Shown here one piece after another: positions 21,091 through 31,427 of a stretch of DNA of 64,000 bases (positions are counted from its first letter, which is position 1; each line of letters begins with the position of its first letter). The notes beneath the pieces were generated by a model that made no database searches, had not been told where the DNA came from, and saw only the letters and a program-made list of their open reading frames with translations. This DNA is from Pectinophora gossypiella. Taxonomy: Eukaryota; Arthropoda; Insecta; Lepidoptera; Gelechiidae. Location: NCBI RefSeq assembly GCF_024362695.1, contig NW_026063254.1, positions 62,001-126,000 on the forward strand, in the 5' to 3' direction. The position numbers were made by a program, and so were the translations under genes.

Positions 21091-24000
21091 TTATTGGTCC
21101 TGCTCTTTTGGGAGAGGACTCAATTTGGAAACAGGCCGTTGTAACCGTGAATTTTGTGTACGTAATGTAACAACGCGAACTCTACCATCACGTCCAGGGT
21201 GAATCTGTTCTACACGACCCAAACTCCATTGTTGACACGGTACGTTATCGTTATGAATTAAGACCAAATCGTTTACGTTTAAGTTAGGTGTATCAACAAA
21301 CCACTTCTGCCTTTGTTGCAATGTGTGCAAGTATTCCGACTTCCACCGGCGCCAGAAGTGCAGAGCGGCCTGCGTAATGCATTGCCATCGTGTTAAACGA
21401 TTCAACGGTATATCTGAAAGATCGTAATTGGGAGCCGATACCAATTGACGACCGACTAAAAAGTGTCCTGGCGTAAGGACGTCGAATTCACTCGGGTCAT
21501 TAGACAAACTACACAAAGGGCGCGAATTTAAAATCGCTTCTATGTTAGCAAAAAGAGTACCCAACTCTTCGAAAGATAAGGCACGAGTACCTACTACGCG
21601 CTTCAAGTGGTACTTTGCCGATTTTATTCCGGCTTCAAAAATGCCCCCAAAATGACTACCTGTCGGGGGGTTATATTTCCATGTCACTTTTCTGACTGTA
21701 AAACCGTCAATAAGCTGCCGTTGACTTGCATTATAAAATTGAACGACTTCGTTTAAGTGTTTACCGGCCGCGACAAAGTTTTTACCGTTATCCGAATACA
21801 TGGTGTGTGGAAGACCACGCCTAGCCGTAAACCGATCGAATGAAGCTAGGAAGCATTCAGTAGTCAACGCCGAAAGGACCTCAAGGTGAACCGCACGAGT
21901 CGAATAACAAACAAATAGACATAAGTAAGACTTTGAGATTCTGGCATTGCGTCTATTTGTTTCTTTTGTATAAAATGGACCTCCAATATCGACACCGACC
22001 GTGTGAAACGGGTAAACGTCCTGTAAGCGGCACTTAGGCAAAGAGCCCATTTTAGGTTGATTTACAGTGGGCCTATTTCTGAAACATGTAACGCATTTGG
22101 AAAGGCGAGACCGTATAACACAGCGAGCGGCTATAATCCAATATTTTTGAACTAATATGTTTTGTAAAGTCCTAGGTCCGACATGTAAATAAACTTTATG
22201 ATAATAATCAATTAAAATGTTCGTAAAATGACATTTTTTCGGTAAAATTAAAGGGTGACGTTGAGTAAATGGTAAGTTTGCGTGTGAAAGCCTACCCCCC
22301 ACCATGAGAAGACCACGGCTATCAATGAACGGGTCGAGTTTACGTAGGCTTTGAGAGCATCGATTACCTCGTTTTAATGACTCAATGTCATCACCAAAAT
22401 GTTCGGATTGAACTATTTGAATAAGTTTATCGTGAGCTTTATTTAACTCTGCGGTGAGCAATGCGCCCCTGATTCTATCAGGCCGAGAAACCCTGGAATT
22501 GTGTAAGAATCTGAAACACCAGGCGACTATGCGCTGCAGTTTGTTAAAATTCGAATATTTATTTATTATATTATCAAAGTTATTTTTTAGAGAGACACCT
22601 TCAGTGAGTAATGACGTACTTTCCTTTACAGGTTTTAGTTCCAGGGGTTCTCCTTTGAACTCAGTTAGAGACCTCACTGGCCACATATGTTGTGGATCGT
22701 ACAACCACTGTGGGCCGCGGAACCACTGATCAGCGATGTGCAGCAACTGGGCCGGCGTGGCGCCGCGCGAACATACATCGGCAGGATTGTCAGTGCCGTT
22801 GACGTGATACCATTGAACACCGGCTGAACATTCAGTAATCTTAGCCACACGATTCGCAACAAAAGTTTTTAATTTGAATGCAGGTGTATTGATCCACGTC
22901 AACGCCACTGAGCTGTCGGTGAAAGCCAGTACTTCGCTGATCAGTACTTCCTTGGCTAATATCGATACGACATATTGTAGGGTTTTCGATAACAAATGAG
23001 CGGCCATTAATTCAAGACGCGGAATCGATACTGTTTTTAAGGGCGCAACCTTAGATTTTGATAACAGTAGGCTAACCTTGACATTGCCATGCCCGTCCTG
23101 ACTGCGAATATACACGACGGCAGCGAAACCATTCGTCGACGCGTCACAAAAACCCACAATTTGAGCTGTAATGTGATTTTTCACAAAAACATGTCGGTCA
23201 TGTTTTAGTTTCGATAATAAAGGTATTTGAAATGAAAACAAACGCCATTCATTGAGAAGCGCATTAGGCAGCGCGTCATCCCAACCTAAATTGGCGCACC
23301 ATAACTTTTGCATAAAAGTTTTAGCGAGAAAAGTACAAGGCGCAACGAACCCCAAAGGGTCAAATAACTTAGCTATTTCCGACAACACGGAGCGCTTCGT
23401 CACGTTACTTTCCATCTGTGTGGTACGGAAGGAGAAAGCGTCTTCTTCAGGTAGCCAGTGCAGGCCGAGAATCTTGATAGCCATAGTTTTGCCGTCATCG
23501 AACTGAACAGGTGGTTCGAGTTGATCACTAGGCAATTTATTTAAAACTTGAGCACTATTACTCGACCACTTGCGCAATTCGAAACCGCCAAGCTTTAGCA
23601 ATTCTACCAACTGATGTTGAAGTGTCAGCGCGTCGTCTACACTATCCACTGACCAAAGCAAGTCATCAACGTAAAAACCTTCACGCAGAGCACGGGCGGC
23701 ATCAGGGAAACGATCGCCTTCATCCGCGGCTAACTGCTGTAACGTGCGAATGGCTAAAAACGGGCTGCTGACTACCCCGTAAGTGACTGTGCACAACTCG
23801 TACATCTTTATAGGCTCGTTGGGCGAATCTCGCCACAATATGTGTTGAAATTGACGTTGTGATTTGTCAATTAATATATTACGATACATTTTTGATATGT
23901 CACCGCATAAACAAACGTTACGTAAACGGAAACGTATTAATAATTCCACAAGATCAGCTTGCAGTTTGGGCCCCGTATATAAAACGGAATTTAAAGATTG

Positions 24001-25449
24001 ATTATTTGTAGTTTGACACGAAGCATCGAAAACTACGCGAAGTTTTGTCGTACTACTATCAGGCTTATGAACGCAGTGGTGGGGAATGACATACGCCGAT
24101 TCCACTTCCGATACGTCACCGACACAGACCATATGACCGAGCGACGCGTAGTCGTCCATGAACGTTTTATATTCGCCCCTTAGATCGGGTAAACGAGATA
24201 ATTTGCGTTCCAAATTTTGATATCGTTTTAATGCAATTTGTTTAGAATCGCCCAGTTTCGCGTCAGGTTTGAATGGGTAGCTCACAATGTATCGACCGGT
24301 ATTATCACGCTTATGGTCACTGACAAACATCTGTTCAGCGATGACGTCATCTGGATTTTTAGGTACGTCACAGGATAAACTTTCGGTTTCCCAGAAAGAT
24401 TTAATTAAATCGTCCACCTTAACTGTGCTACCAGTGAACATACAAGTCGACACACCGTCAGCACCGGTATTCACTGACAGCTGGCCTGTAATGACATACC
24501 CGAAAATGCTACTTAACGCGAGCGGTATCCCTTGACGTGACGGATGATACTTGCCACCATCATAAATGAATGGAAACACGTCACTGGCAAGCAACATGTC
24601 AATGCGACTCGAGCGATAGAAAGTAGGGTCAGCCAACACCAAATGTTTATATTCGTTGATTAAATCCTGTGACAAAGTGACAGATGGCATATCGCCAGAT
24701 ATTTTCGGAATGATCACAGCTTTTATATTAAAAACAGGGTCATTAGACATGGTCGGCTTTAAAGTGCAGGACACCATACCGTGATCGCGAACTACTGTTC
24801 CGCCTAGGCCCGACAATTGAGTGTTACACTTCTGACGTGGAAGCCCTAATCGCTGTGCACAATCATTTGTGATAAAACTGGTTTGAGAACCACTGTCGAT
24901 CACTACGCGCACGGGTTGATATTTGCCTGAAACATCCGTAACGTGTACAACCGCAGTACCCAGCATAACTGTCGACCCAGACGAGCATGACGATGCCAAG
25001 GAGACCCGATTCTGTTGATCGTTATTAAAGTCGTTATCACAACTGTCATCAGAGCCCGTGCTTATCAAAGTTACATTGGAATCTAAATGCAACGTGTGAT
25101 GATGTTTGTTTTTGCACACCGTACATGTTATCTTCGATGGGCACTCATTAGATGTGTGACCTTGACGCAAACAATTTTCGCATAAACGCAAATCTTTTAT
25201 TTTTTCAATTCGCTGCTTAGGAGACAGCGCAATGTATTCGTAACATTTATAAATCGAATGAAATGGCTTATTGCAATACAAACATGCCTTCTTAGAATTA
25301 TCAGGGCCCGCATTGCTCGCCAAACAGGTTTTTGAATTGACATTTTTTGTAATAGGTTTACTATTATTATTAGTTTTGTTTTGAACCGCATTTAGAATGG
25401 GTTTATTTGAAACGGGCTTTGAAACAGGAGGATTAGACATTTCCAACAT
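21091..25449 (-). CDS. BEL/Pao pol polyprotein (gag N-terminus deleted)
   Basis: A 1452-codon uninterrupted frame. Cys/His knuckles (about 55-125), retropepsin with VVIDSGSQTSF (about 183), RT with PHHCVHKPDSSTTKLRVVFDA and catalytic YVDD (about 592), RNase H with VGFCDAST and FTDSSVALTW, integrase with HTVGVDIGGPF, YSDNGKNF and GGIFEAGIKSAKYHLKR, and a DUF5641-like C-terminus. No env follows; the frame ends about 200 bp before the LTR. Upstream of the listed Met the frame still reads gag-like residues (EFVSNQAR) but has no ATG, because sequence between the primer site and here has been lost. Catalytic residues look intact. Confidence 0.92.
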   Translation of the reverse strand: MLEMSNPPVSKPVSNKPILNAVQNKTNNNSKPITKNVNSKTCLASNAGPDNSKKACLYCNKPFHSIYKCYEYIALSPKQRIEKIKDLRLCENCLRQGHTSNECPSKITCTVCKNKHHHTLHLDSNVTLISTGSDDSCDNDFNNDQQNRVSLASSCSSGSTVMLGTAVVHVTDVSGKYQPVRVVIDSGSQTSFITNDCAQRLGLPRQKCNTQLSGLGGTVVRDHGMVSCTLKPTMSNDPVFNIKAVIIPKISGDMPSVTLSQDLINEYKHLVLADPTFYRSSRIDMLLASDVFPFIYDGGKYHPSRQGIPLALSSIFGYVITGQLSVNTGADGVSTCMFTGSTVKVDDLIKSFWETESLSCDVPKNPDDVIAEQMFVSDHKRDNTGRYIVSYPFKPDAKLGDSKQIALKRYQNLERKLSRLPDLRGEYKTFMDDYASLGHMVCVGDVSEVESAYVIPHHCVHKPDSSTTKLRVVFDASCQTTNNQSLNSVLYTGPKLQADLVELLIRFRLRNVCLCGDISKMYRNILIDKSQRQFQHILWRDSPNEPIKMYELCTVTYGVVSSPFLAIRTLQQLAADEGDRFPDAARALREGFYVDDLLWSVDSVDDALTLQHQLVELLKLGGFELRKWSSNSAQVLNKLPSDQLEPPVQFDDGKTMAIKILGLHWLPEEDAFSFRTTQMESNVTKRSVLSEIAKLFDPLGFVAPCTFLAKTFMQKLWCANLGWDDALPNALLNEWRLFSFQIPLLSKLKHDRHVFVKNHITAQIVGFCDASTNGFAAVVYIRSQDGHGNVKVSLLLSKSKVAPLKTVSIPRLELMAAHLLSKTLQYVVSILAKEVLISEVLAFTDSSVALTWINTPAFKLKTFVANRVAKITECSAGVQWYHVNGTDNPADVCSRGATPAQLLHIADQWFRGPQWLYDPQHMWPVRSLTEFKGEPLELKPVKESTSLLTEGVSLKNNFDNIINKYSNFNKLQRIVAWCFRFLHNSRVSRPDRIRGALLTAELNKAHDKLIQIVQSEHFGDDIESLKRGNRCSQSLRKLDPFIDSRGLLMVGGRLSHANLPFTQRHPLILPKKCHFTNILIDYYHKVYLHVGPRTLQNILVQKYWIIAARCVIRSRLSKCVTCFRNRPTVNQPKMGSLPKCRLQDVYPFHTVGVDIGGPFYTKETNRRNARISKSYLCLFVCYSTRAVHLEVLSALTTECFLASFDRFTARRGLPHTMYSDNGKNFVAAGKHLNEVVQFYNASQRQLIDGFTVRKVTWKYNPPTGSHFGGIFEAGIKSAKYHLKRVVGTRALSFEELGTLFANIEAILNSRPLCSLSNDPSEFDVLTPGHFLVGRQLVSAPNYDLSDIPLNRLTRWQCITQAALHFWRRWKSEYLHTLQQRQKWFVDTPNLNVNDLVLIHNDNVPCQQWSLGRVEQIHPGRDGRVRVVTLRTQNSRLQRPVSKLSPLPKEQDQ

Positions 25450-25511
25450 ACGCGCCTGATTCGATACAAATTCGCTTAATGTTTTAAAAATAGGTATTTC
25501 CTTTATACCGA

Positions 25512-25528
25512 TCCGGCTCGAAGGACCA
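25512..25528 (-). other. Primer-binding site, tRNA-Tyr type
   Basis: On the minus strand TGGTCCTTCGAGCCGGA lies 4 nt after the 5' LTR. It is identical to the site in the permuted element at 10353-10369. Confidence 0.85.
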
Positions 25529-25532
25529 TAAA

Positions 25533-25871
25533 TGTTGGATAACTGAGATTAGTGATAATTTTGAATCTGAAAAGTAGACTTGCCCATACAAAACACCGAC
25601 CAAAGGAAAGGTACTTACAGGATTGTTGAATTTGGTTTCTTCTGACCCCGGGGTGCTCTGGAGACTGCTAGTGCACTTTCAGATTAAGTTTTAAACAGCA
25701 CAACTTGAATTAATACACTTTTATGTTATTTTAGAAATTTCTAGTATAGAAACGCGCGACGGCGGTAGTCGAGTCCACTTTATTTTTCTTTTTTCCTGGC
25801 TTGGGGTGGCGGGAGTTTTTGGCGCGAACCAAAGGAGTTTTTGGAAGGGATTCATGGTCGGTGTCCTAACA
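25533..25871 (-). repeat. 5' LTR of BEL element
   Basis: 339 bp, apparently identical to 20546-20884. It is followed by GCTAC, the target duplication, and then by the other half of the split LINE. Confidence 0.93.
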
Positions 25872-25876
25872 GCTAC

Positions 25877-26036
25877 AATGGAAGATTCAATTTTAGCAAT
25901 GTACTCATCAAAGCAGCTTTTTTCAAGCAATTTAGCTCTTTCACGAAGTATCGCAAACGATTGGTAATCCGATGCATTATTGTAAGTTTTATACTTGGAA
26001 TGATATTTGTATTTTTCTTTTAAGATTTTTATTAAG
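25877..26036 (-). pseudogene. LINE ORF2, upstream linker part
   Basis: Minus-strand linker before the RT, reading NNASDYQSFAILRERAKLL and ESSIVA, which joins in frame with the FWTYVKSKNKS segment on the other side of the BEL element. The LINE is 5'-truncated here and directly abuts the copia frame, so it inserted into the copia element. Confidence 0.8.
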
Positions 26037-26038
26037 AT

Positions 26039-28585
26039 TTATATTCTATCTCTTAACTGTCTTCTACTACCACTATCATCAACCAGCCCACTAGTCCCAC
26101 TACTGGTCATAGACTCTAGACCACTTACCTCACTGCTGGGCACTGTAACTTGACAATCTGTCCCACTACCAGACACACACCCACTTCCACTGCCGGACAT
26201 ACTCCCACTGCTGGACATACTCCCACTGCCGGGCATACTCCCACTGCTGGACATACTCCCACTGCTGGACATACTCCCACTGCTGGACATACTCCCACTG
26301 CTGGACATACTCCCACTGCTGGACATACTCCCACTGCTGGACATACTCCCACTGCTGGACATTGGTTGAGACTCATGGGTGTACTTACTGTCTGTATGGC
26401 TCATCTTAGTGACCTCACTCTTACCAACAAGTATATTTTCGCTTTTACTACCTTGATCTGTACTTTCTTCATCATCACTATAACAATTATTTCTCAAACT
26501 ACAACTTACAACCTGCTCAACTGGCAGTATATCCCTTTCCTGTAGCATTGTGACATCTCTGACTACTTCTATTTGGCGGCTATTTTCAAAGAAAACCCTA
26601 TATCCTTTTACTTGATTATCATAACCTACCAATATACCAAACCTACATTTTGGATCCAACTTGAGACGTTTTTGCTTTTGAACATGAACTGCGACTTTAG
26701 TACCAAATGTTTTTAAAAAGGAAATGTCATAGGACTTACCTGTCCATAACTCAAAAGGACTTTTATCACCTTGTGGACTTGGCCCACATCTATTTAATGT
26801 AAAAACAGTTGTGTTGACAGCTTCTGCCCAGAAATGCTTATCCATTTTAACTATCAAGGTCCTAGCACCTTCTAAAACAGTTCTATTAGCACGTTCAGCT
26901 CGACCATTTTGCATTGGTGTATATGGGACAGATTTTTGGTGAACAATTCCATTTTTTTGAAATAACAGACTAACTTCTTTATTGCAAAATTCTAAACCAT
27001 TGTCTGTGCGTATTGTTTTAACAAACTTATCTGTTTGGTTTTGTACTAATTTCAAAAAGTTTACTAAGCACTGAATAACCTCACTTTTGTATTTTAAAAA
27101 GTAAACAAACTTGTAACTAGAAAAATCATCAGTTAATAATAGAAAGTATTTTGCCCCTCCTATGGATTCAACCTCCATAGGACCAACCAAATCAGCATGA
27201 AACAGCTCAGCCCTAGCACTAGCTCTTGAGTAACTAGGTTTATATGAAATCCTATGTTGTTTACCTTGCAAACAATCTTCACAAATACTATTTTTGGTTG
27301 TGTATTTAATACTGTGATTATCTAGATAATTTTTAACATGAGAGAAATTTTGATGTGCAAAGTTTGTGTGCCATTCTGATATGTCAATAATATTAGCAGA
27401 ATCCACATGTGACTGAAACATTAAAGTGTACAATTTACCTGACCTTTTTGCAATCGCTCGGACTTGACCTTGTGCATTTGAAATTGTAACAAATCTGCTG
27501 TTGCACTTCATGACGAAACCCTTGTCCATACATTTGGCAGCTGAAAACAAATTAACTTTTAGAGCAGGTACATACAAGACATCATTAAGTGTAGTTTCTA
27601 ACCATTTTCGGCCATTCCATGCCAGTACTGAAACAGTGCCGGTTCCCAAAACATTCAGTAAAGTGCCATCTCCAATTGTAACCTTTCTTGTGCAGTTGTC
27701 ATTGAATATTGAAAACAGTTCGCGATTATGGCACATATGCTGCGTAGCTCCACTGTCCAAAATCCAGTCTTCAGATGAACTTGAAGAGATAAAAGCTTCA
27801 TCTATGGTAGCAGATATAAATGCTGATTTATCTGGATTCTTTTCTTCTTTGTTTTTCTCTTTCAGCAGACGATGAAAACACTTGTCCTGTTTATGACCCT
27901 TCTTATGACAAAAATTACAAACTATCTGTTGACTTGATGGGCAATTTCTGGCTATGTGTCCTGTTTTTGAACATTTGAAGCATTTAATTTGATATTGAGA
28001 ATTAGTTCTGGTAACTAAAGCATCTTCTGATGTAGTATGTGACGACAATCTTGATTCTTCAATGTAAAGTCTTGCAGAGAGTTCATTAAACGTCTGTTTG
28101 TCTTCAGGTACAGATTCCCAAGCAGATACTATATGTCTGTATTCAGGTGGTAAACTCATTAACACTTTAGTCATGATCATGCTTTCAGATAATTTTTCAT
28201 CTTGAGCTTTCAATTTTGCAACTATTTCTTCAATTTGAGATAAAAATCTTGTAAGGTTTCCTTCATATTTCAGGTTATAAAACTGTGTATGTAATAAGTG
28301 TTTATTCACTGTCGATTCCTGTTCAAAAATGGTCTTAAGCTTTTGCCACAATTGGTGTGCAGACTTGCATGTGGTTAAATTTGACAAAACTTGTTCCTCT
28401 ATTTTGTGAACTATTAAAGCTTGAGTCTTGGCGTCTTCGTCGAATTCCTTCTCGGTTGGTTCACATGAAAGTAATGCGTAGTTCCCTTTCGCACGTATCA
28501 ATATCTCCGTTTGAAACTTCCATACCGTCCAGTTGTCTGATCCTCGTAGTTTAATACCGTTGCCACCACAGGCCGACCGCTCCAT
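26039..28585 (-). CDS. Copia gag-protease-integrase polyprotein, truncated
   Basis: An 848-codon open frame. A gag of the UBN2/DUF4219 type (about 1-190, from the LRGSDNWTVWKFQTE block) leads to a CX2CX4HX4C knuckle CFKCSKTGHIARNC (about 205) and a second CNFCHKKGHKQDKC. The protease has WILDSGATQHM (about 273). The integrase has the HHCC region, D in FHADLVGP, D in IRTDNGLEF and E in NGRAERANR. Between integrase and the lost RT is a Ser-Gly-Ser-Met repeat tract, ending in RRQLRDRI where the LINE begins. Most full copia polyproteins are near 1400 residues, so about 40% is absent. The remaining frame is clean, so truncation, not decay, inactivated it. Confidence 0.92.
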   Translation of the reverse strand: MERSACGGNGIKLRGSDNWTVWKFQTEILIRAKGNYALLSCEPTEKEFDEDAKTQALIVHKIEEQVLSNLTTCKSAHQLWQKLKTIFEQESTVNKHLLHTQFYNLKYEGNLTRFLSQIEEIVAKLKAQDEKLSESMIMTKVLMSLPPEYRHIVSAWESVPEDKQTFNELSARLYIEESRLSSHTTSEDALVTRTNSQYQIKCFKCSKTGHIARNCPSSQQIVCNFCHKKGHKQDKCFHRLLKEKNKEEKNPDKSAFISATIDEAFISSSSSEDWILDSGATQHMCHNRELFSIFNDNCTRKVTIGDGTLLNVLGTGTVSVLAWNGRKWLETTLNDVLYVPALKVNLFSAAKCMDKGFVMKCNSRFVTISNAQGQVRAIAKRSGKLYTLMFQSHVDSANIIDISEWHTNFAHQNFSHVKNYLDNHSIKYTTKNSICEDCLQGKQHRISYKPSYSRASARAELFHADLVGPMEVESIGGAKYFLLLTDDFSSYKFVYFLKYKSEVIQCLVNFLKLVQNQTDKFVKTIRTDNGLEFCNKEVSLLFQKNGIVHQKSVPYTPMQNGRAERANRTVLEGARTLIVKMDKHFWAEAVNTTVFTLNRCGPSPQGDKSPFELWTGKSYDISFLKTFGTKVAVHVQKQKRLKLDPKCRFGILVGYDNQVKGYRVFFENSRQIEVVRDVTMLQERDILPVEQVVSCSLRNNCYSDDEESTDQGSKSENILVGKSEVTKMSHTDSKYTHESQPMSSSGSMSSSGSMSSSGSMSSSGSMSSSGSMSSSGSMSSSGSMPGSGSMSSSGSMSGSGSGCVSGSGTDCQVTVPSSEVSGLESMTSSGTSGLVDDSGSRRQLRDRI
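26180..26360 (-). repeat. 18-bp minisatellite in copia coding sequence
   Basis: About ten units of CATACTCCCACTGCTGGA (plus strand), 18 bp each, coding for repeats of MSSSGS. Because the period is a multiple of three, both strands stay open in several frames and give spurious ORFs (26125-26376 minus, 26150-26545 plus). Confidence 0.95.
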
Positions 28586-28751
28586 TGTTACAGCGTATAA
28601 TAAAATTTCGCTTCACAACCGCATGCACTTCACATGAAAACAAAATAAAATGGCGTCCTCGCTCCTTCCTTCTCACAACCTTCCGACTGACGCGCTCCAC
28701 CACACGTCATATATATCCTCTCCAACTCCGACCTGAAACAGGATTATGGCG

Positions 28752-28765
28752 CTGGGCCCATAACC
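28752..28765 (-). other. Copia primer-binding site
   Basis: On the minus strand GGTTATGGGCCCAG follows the LTR end ...CAACA. This is the classic initiator-tRNA-Met internal primer site of copia elements. Confidence 0.85.
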
Positions 28766-28922
28766 TGTTGGTTTACATAGGTCGGATTTAAATAAAATGG
28801 TTGTGATATTTAGCAGTATGTTTTAATTATAGACACAAAGCAAGGCAGCCATTTACATGCAGCAAAGAGGGCGGCTGAAGAGACCACAGACCAAAGACAG
28901 TAACGTTTCGTTACACACAACA
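28766..28922 (-). repeat. Copia 5' LTR
   Basis: 157 bp from TGTTGGTTTACATAGG to ACACACAACA with 5-bp inverted ends TGTTG/CAACA, ending exactly at the primer site. The outer end is inferred from the inverted ends, as no second LTR exists in the window. Confidence 0.7.
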
Positions 28923-30001
28923 ATGCCCAACTATCCCGGATGAACCTGTAAGTTATTTTCTTTGTTTTACACTCGTGAGTTGCCTTGCCACGCTGTCAGC
29001 TGAACCACATGCTAATCATTGCCATTCCTTGTTGCAGATGGGGTTTTTAAAGTTTTTAATGTTTTTAAAGTTTTAATCTTTAAAGTTTTAACGTTTTAAT
29101 TTTTAAACGTTTTAACGTCTAACGTTTTGCTAGTTTAATGTAAGAAGAAGTTTATGATTGGATCAGATGATTTCAACAATGTTTTGTGAATGAAGATTCC
29201 TACTGTTTTCTTCTGCGTTTGCAAGTTATTTCAAGCTTCATTACGGCGGAGCTTGCCTTGGTTGTTTGCACGTCGAAGCTTTCCTTTGTGCGGCGCGCAT
29301 GTGGATGTGCCGCGCCTCTCCTTTTGTCAACACTCCGGATAAGGCCCGGTGAAGGACTGCGAGGTTGACCGGTGGACGTGCAGCCCGCCAGCTGCGTAAC
29401 AGTTGGCCCGCTGCGCCGCCATCGTCCAGCACGCCCTGGTCTGAGCCGGCCTCAACGCATCCCCTTTACGGTATACCGGGACGCCTCAGGTAGGCCTGAT
29501 AGTCGGAGGTCCTTGAGTAAGCGAGGTGCCTACAGGTGTACGGACAGTGTTTTTAAACATAGTGATATCCCATGGTTGTTACGGAGTGACAATTAACCTG
29601 ACGGACCAAAGCACGACCTGTCTCCCTCCATAGGGTTTTTGACCTACCTATGGTTAACTAAATCTGTATATTTAAAATTATACATTGTACGAATTCAAAG
29701 GGAGTTTTCTTTGTCTCATGCTCACCGGTCTATAACATCTAGCTGTGCCCTTCAGGTAAACACCACTTTATAAATTTCTGAAACATATCTGTATTTTCAT
29801 AACACCCTTTAACCTACCTTTCCTATAGGTAGCAAAAAATCTAGTGTTTCACTATATTACATTTTGAATGTTTTTGTGTTTCGTTGCATAAATATAGTGA
29901 TATATTTTATCTAAAATAACGTTATTGTATTATTTACCAGTGTGATTACGTGATTTGTATTGTTTTAGACGGAGAGAAAACTACGCAAGAGTAAGGCGTC
30001 A
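28923..30001. other. Unassigned sequence upstream of piggyBac gene
   Basis: Starts AT-rich, with a run of GTTTTAA/TTTTAAAG repeats at 29045-29130, then a GC-rich block (about 29270-29540) with 60-75 codon open frames on both strands that I cannot identify, then AT-rich sequence. A TTTTAG|AC acceptor-like site at about 29970 precedes the transposase start. The 5' terminal repeat of the piggyBac element should lie here but was not recognised. Confidence 0.5.
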
Positions 30002-30519
30002 ATGAAGATTTTTGAAACAGACTCTTCGTCACGCGAAACTACGCCTGATCCTTTCAGTGATGATGGCAACTATGGCTCCGATCAGGATTACGACCCAGAG
30101 CCAGGGGAATCTGGCAGCGATAGTTCTGTAAGTAACGAAATTTATATTCGGTCAAAATCAAAAGGTGCAGTTCAGGATGAAACATCTGTATCGGGTGGCT
30201 CTACTTCTGAGGGATCTTATGAAAGCTCTATCAGCATATTCGATTTTCATGCCAAACGACAAAAGGTCACATCAAAACACAGCCCAAGTGAAGATACTGC
30301 AGAGGCGGATACTTCTTCAATGGATATAGAAGCCCACTTTGGGTCACCACTGTGTACAGAGGTGGAAGCGTACTCAAGATCTGTCACATCACCGCCACTT
30401 GCAGATATAGAGGGTCCCTCTGAAATAGCCACGCTACCGCTCTCAGAAGAAGCAGACCCCTTAGAACCTATGCGTTTATCATCGCCCGCACTTGCAGAAG
30501 ATCACCCAACACCTCCTAC

Positions 30520-30945
30520 GCCACCGCAACCTGCAGATATTGAAGATAATCCAGTATCTCCTAGGTTGCCACCACCTGCAGATATAGAGAATAATCCAGC
30601 ACCTCCTGCGTCGCCATTACTTGCAGACATGGAAGGTAACCCAGCACCTCATGTATCGCCACCGCCTGCAGATATTGAAGATAATCCAGTATCTCCTAGG
30701 TTGCCACCACTTGCAGATATAGAGAATAATCCAGCACCTGCGTCGCCATTACTTGCAGACAAAGAAGGTAACCCAGTACCTCTTGTATCGCCACCGCCTG
30801 CAAGTATTGAGGATAATCCAGTATCTCCTAGGTCACCGCCTCCTGCAAATATAGAAAATAATCCAGCACCTTCTGCGTCGCCATTGCTTGAAGACATAGA
30901 AGGTAATCCAGCACCTCGTGTATCGCCACCGCCAAATTCAAATTC
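30520..30945 (+). repeat. Tandem Pro-rich repeats in transposase N-terminus
   Basis: Three successive super-repeats of about 45 codons, each built from three 15-residue motifs of the form ADIE-x-NP-x-P..SPPP (variants DIEDNPVSPR, DIENNPAPP, DMEGNPAPH). A fourth, partial unit resumes after the LINE insertion at about 31430. Confidence 0.85.
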
Positions 30946-31427
30946 AAATTCAAAAATATCTTTATTCAGTAGGTAACATAGTTACACTTTGAATCGTCAA
31001 TTTTACATAACGAACGTCTCATCCGCCTAAAACTACTGCAGCTTCTCACAACCTGTATAGCCGGGGAAAAGAAGCTGCAAGAAAAACCTCGGCACAGGGC
31101 CCTAGACGTTCTTTAAAAAAATAAAAAAATAAACATAAAACATAAAATATTGGTATACAATTGAGTAATTTAGCTGCCTAATATCGGTTCTCAGACAGTT
31201 AATCCCATGCATTCATATCTTCTAAATAATCACTAACTTTATAATAACCTTTTTTGTAAAGTTTTTGTTTAACTACTGTCTTAAAACAGTTGAAAGGCAA
31301 ATTCTGAATGTCAATGGGAATCTTATTGTAAAAACGTATACATTGCCCCTTAAAAGATTTAGTAATCTTATGTAATCGACTGACTTGTAAAGCAAGTTTA
31401 TTTTTATTCCTGGTATTAACAACGCCT
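30934..31427 (-). mobile_element. 5'-truncated LINE, 3' end of ORF2 and tail
   Basis: On the minus strand 31208-31427 codes for the extreme C-terminus of a lepidopteran LINE RT (KSFKGQCIRFYNKIP, then DYLEDMNAWD and stop). A 3' untranslated region ends in a (GAATTT)n-type tail at 30934-30955. It is inserted in the repeat tract of the piggyBac frame. The target duplication is unclear, perhaps only CGCC. Confidence 0.85.

Larger units (their letters stand above)
20546..25871 (-). mobile_element. BEL/Pao retrotransposon with two LTRs
   Basis: A complete insertion bounded by 339-bp LTRs that look identical by eye and by the target-site duplication GCTAC (20541-20545 and 25872-25876). It has a polypurine tract (20885-20898) and a tRNA-Tyr-type primer site (25512-25528). 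Most of gag is deleted between the primer site and the zinc-knuckle region, so the element is recent but probably non-autonomous. It splits a LINE ORF. Confidence 0.93.
26037..28922 (-). mobile_element. Copia (Ty1/copia) element, 3' half missing
   Basis: The 5' LTR (28766-28922), primer site (28752-28765), gag, protease and integrase are present. RT, RNase H and the 3' LTR are missing, cut off by the 5'-truncated LINE at 26036. No second LTR is visible within the window, so the target duplication cannot be tested. Confidence 0.88.

Noticed and set aside
26150..26545. A 131-codon plus-strand frame made of HTPTAG repeats, and a minus-strand VGVCPA frame
   Set aside because: Both are by-products of the 18-bp minisatellite within the copia coding sequence.
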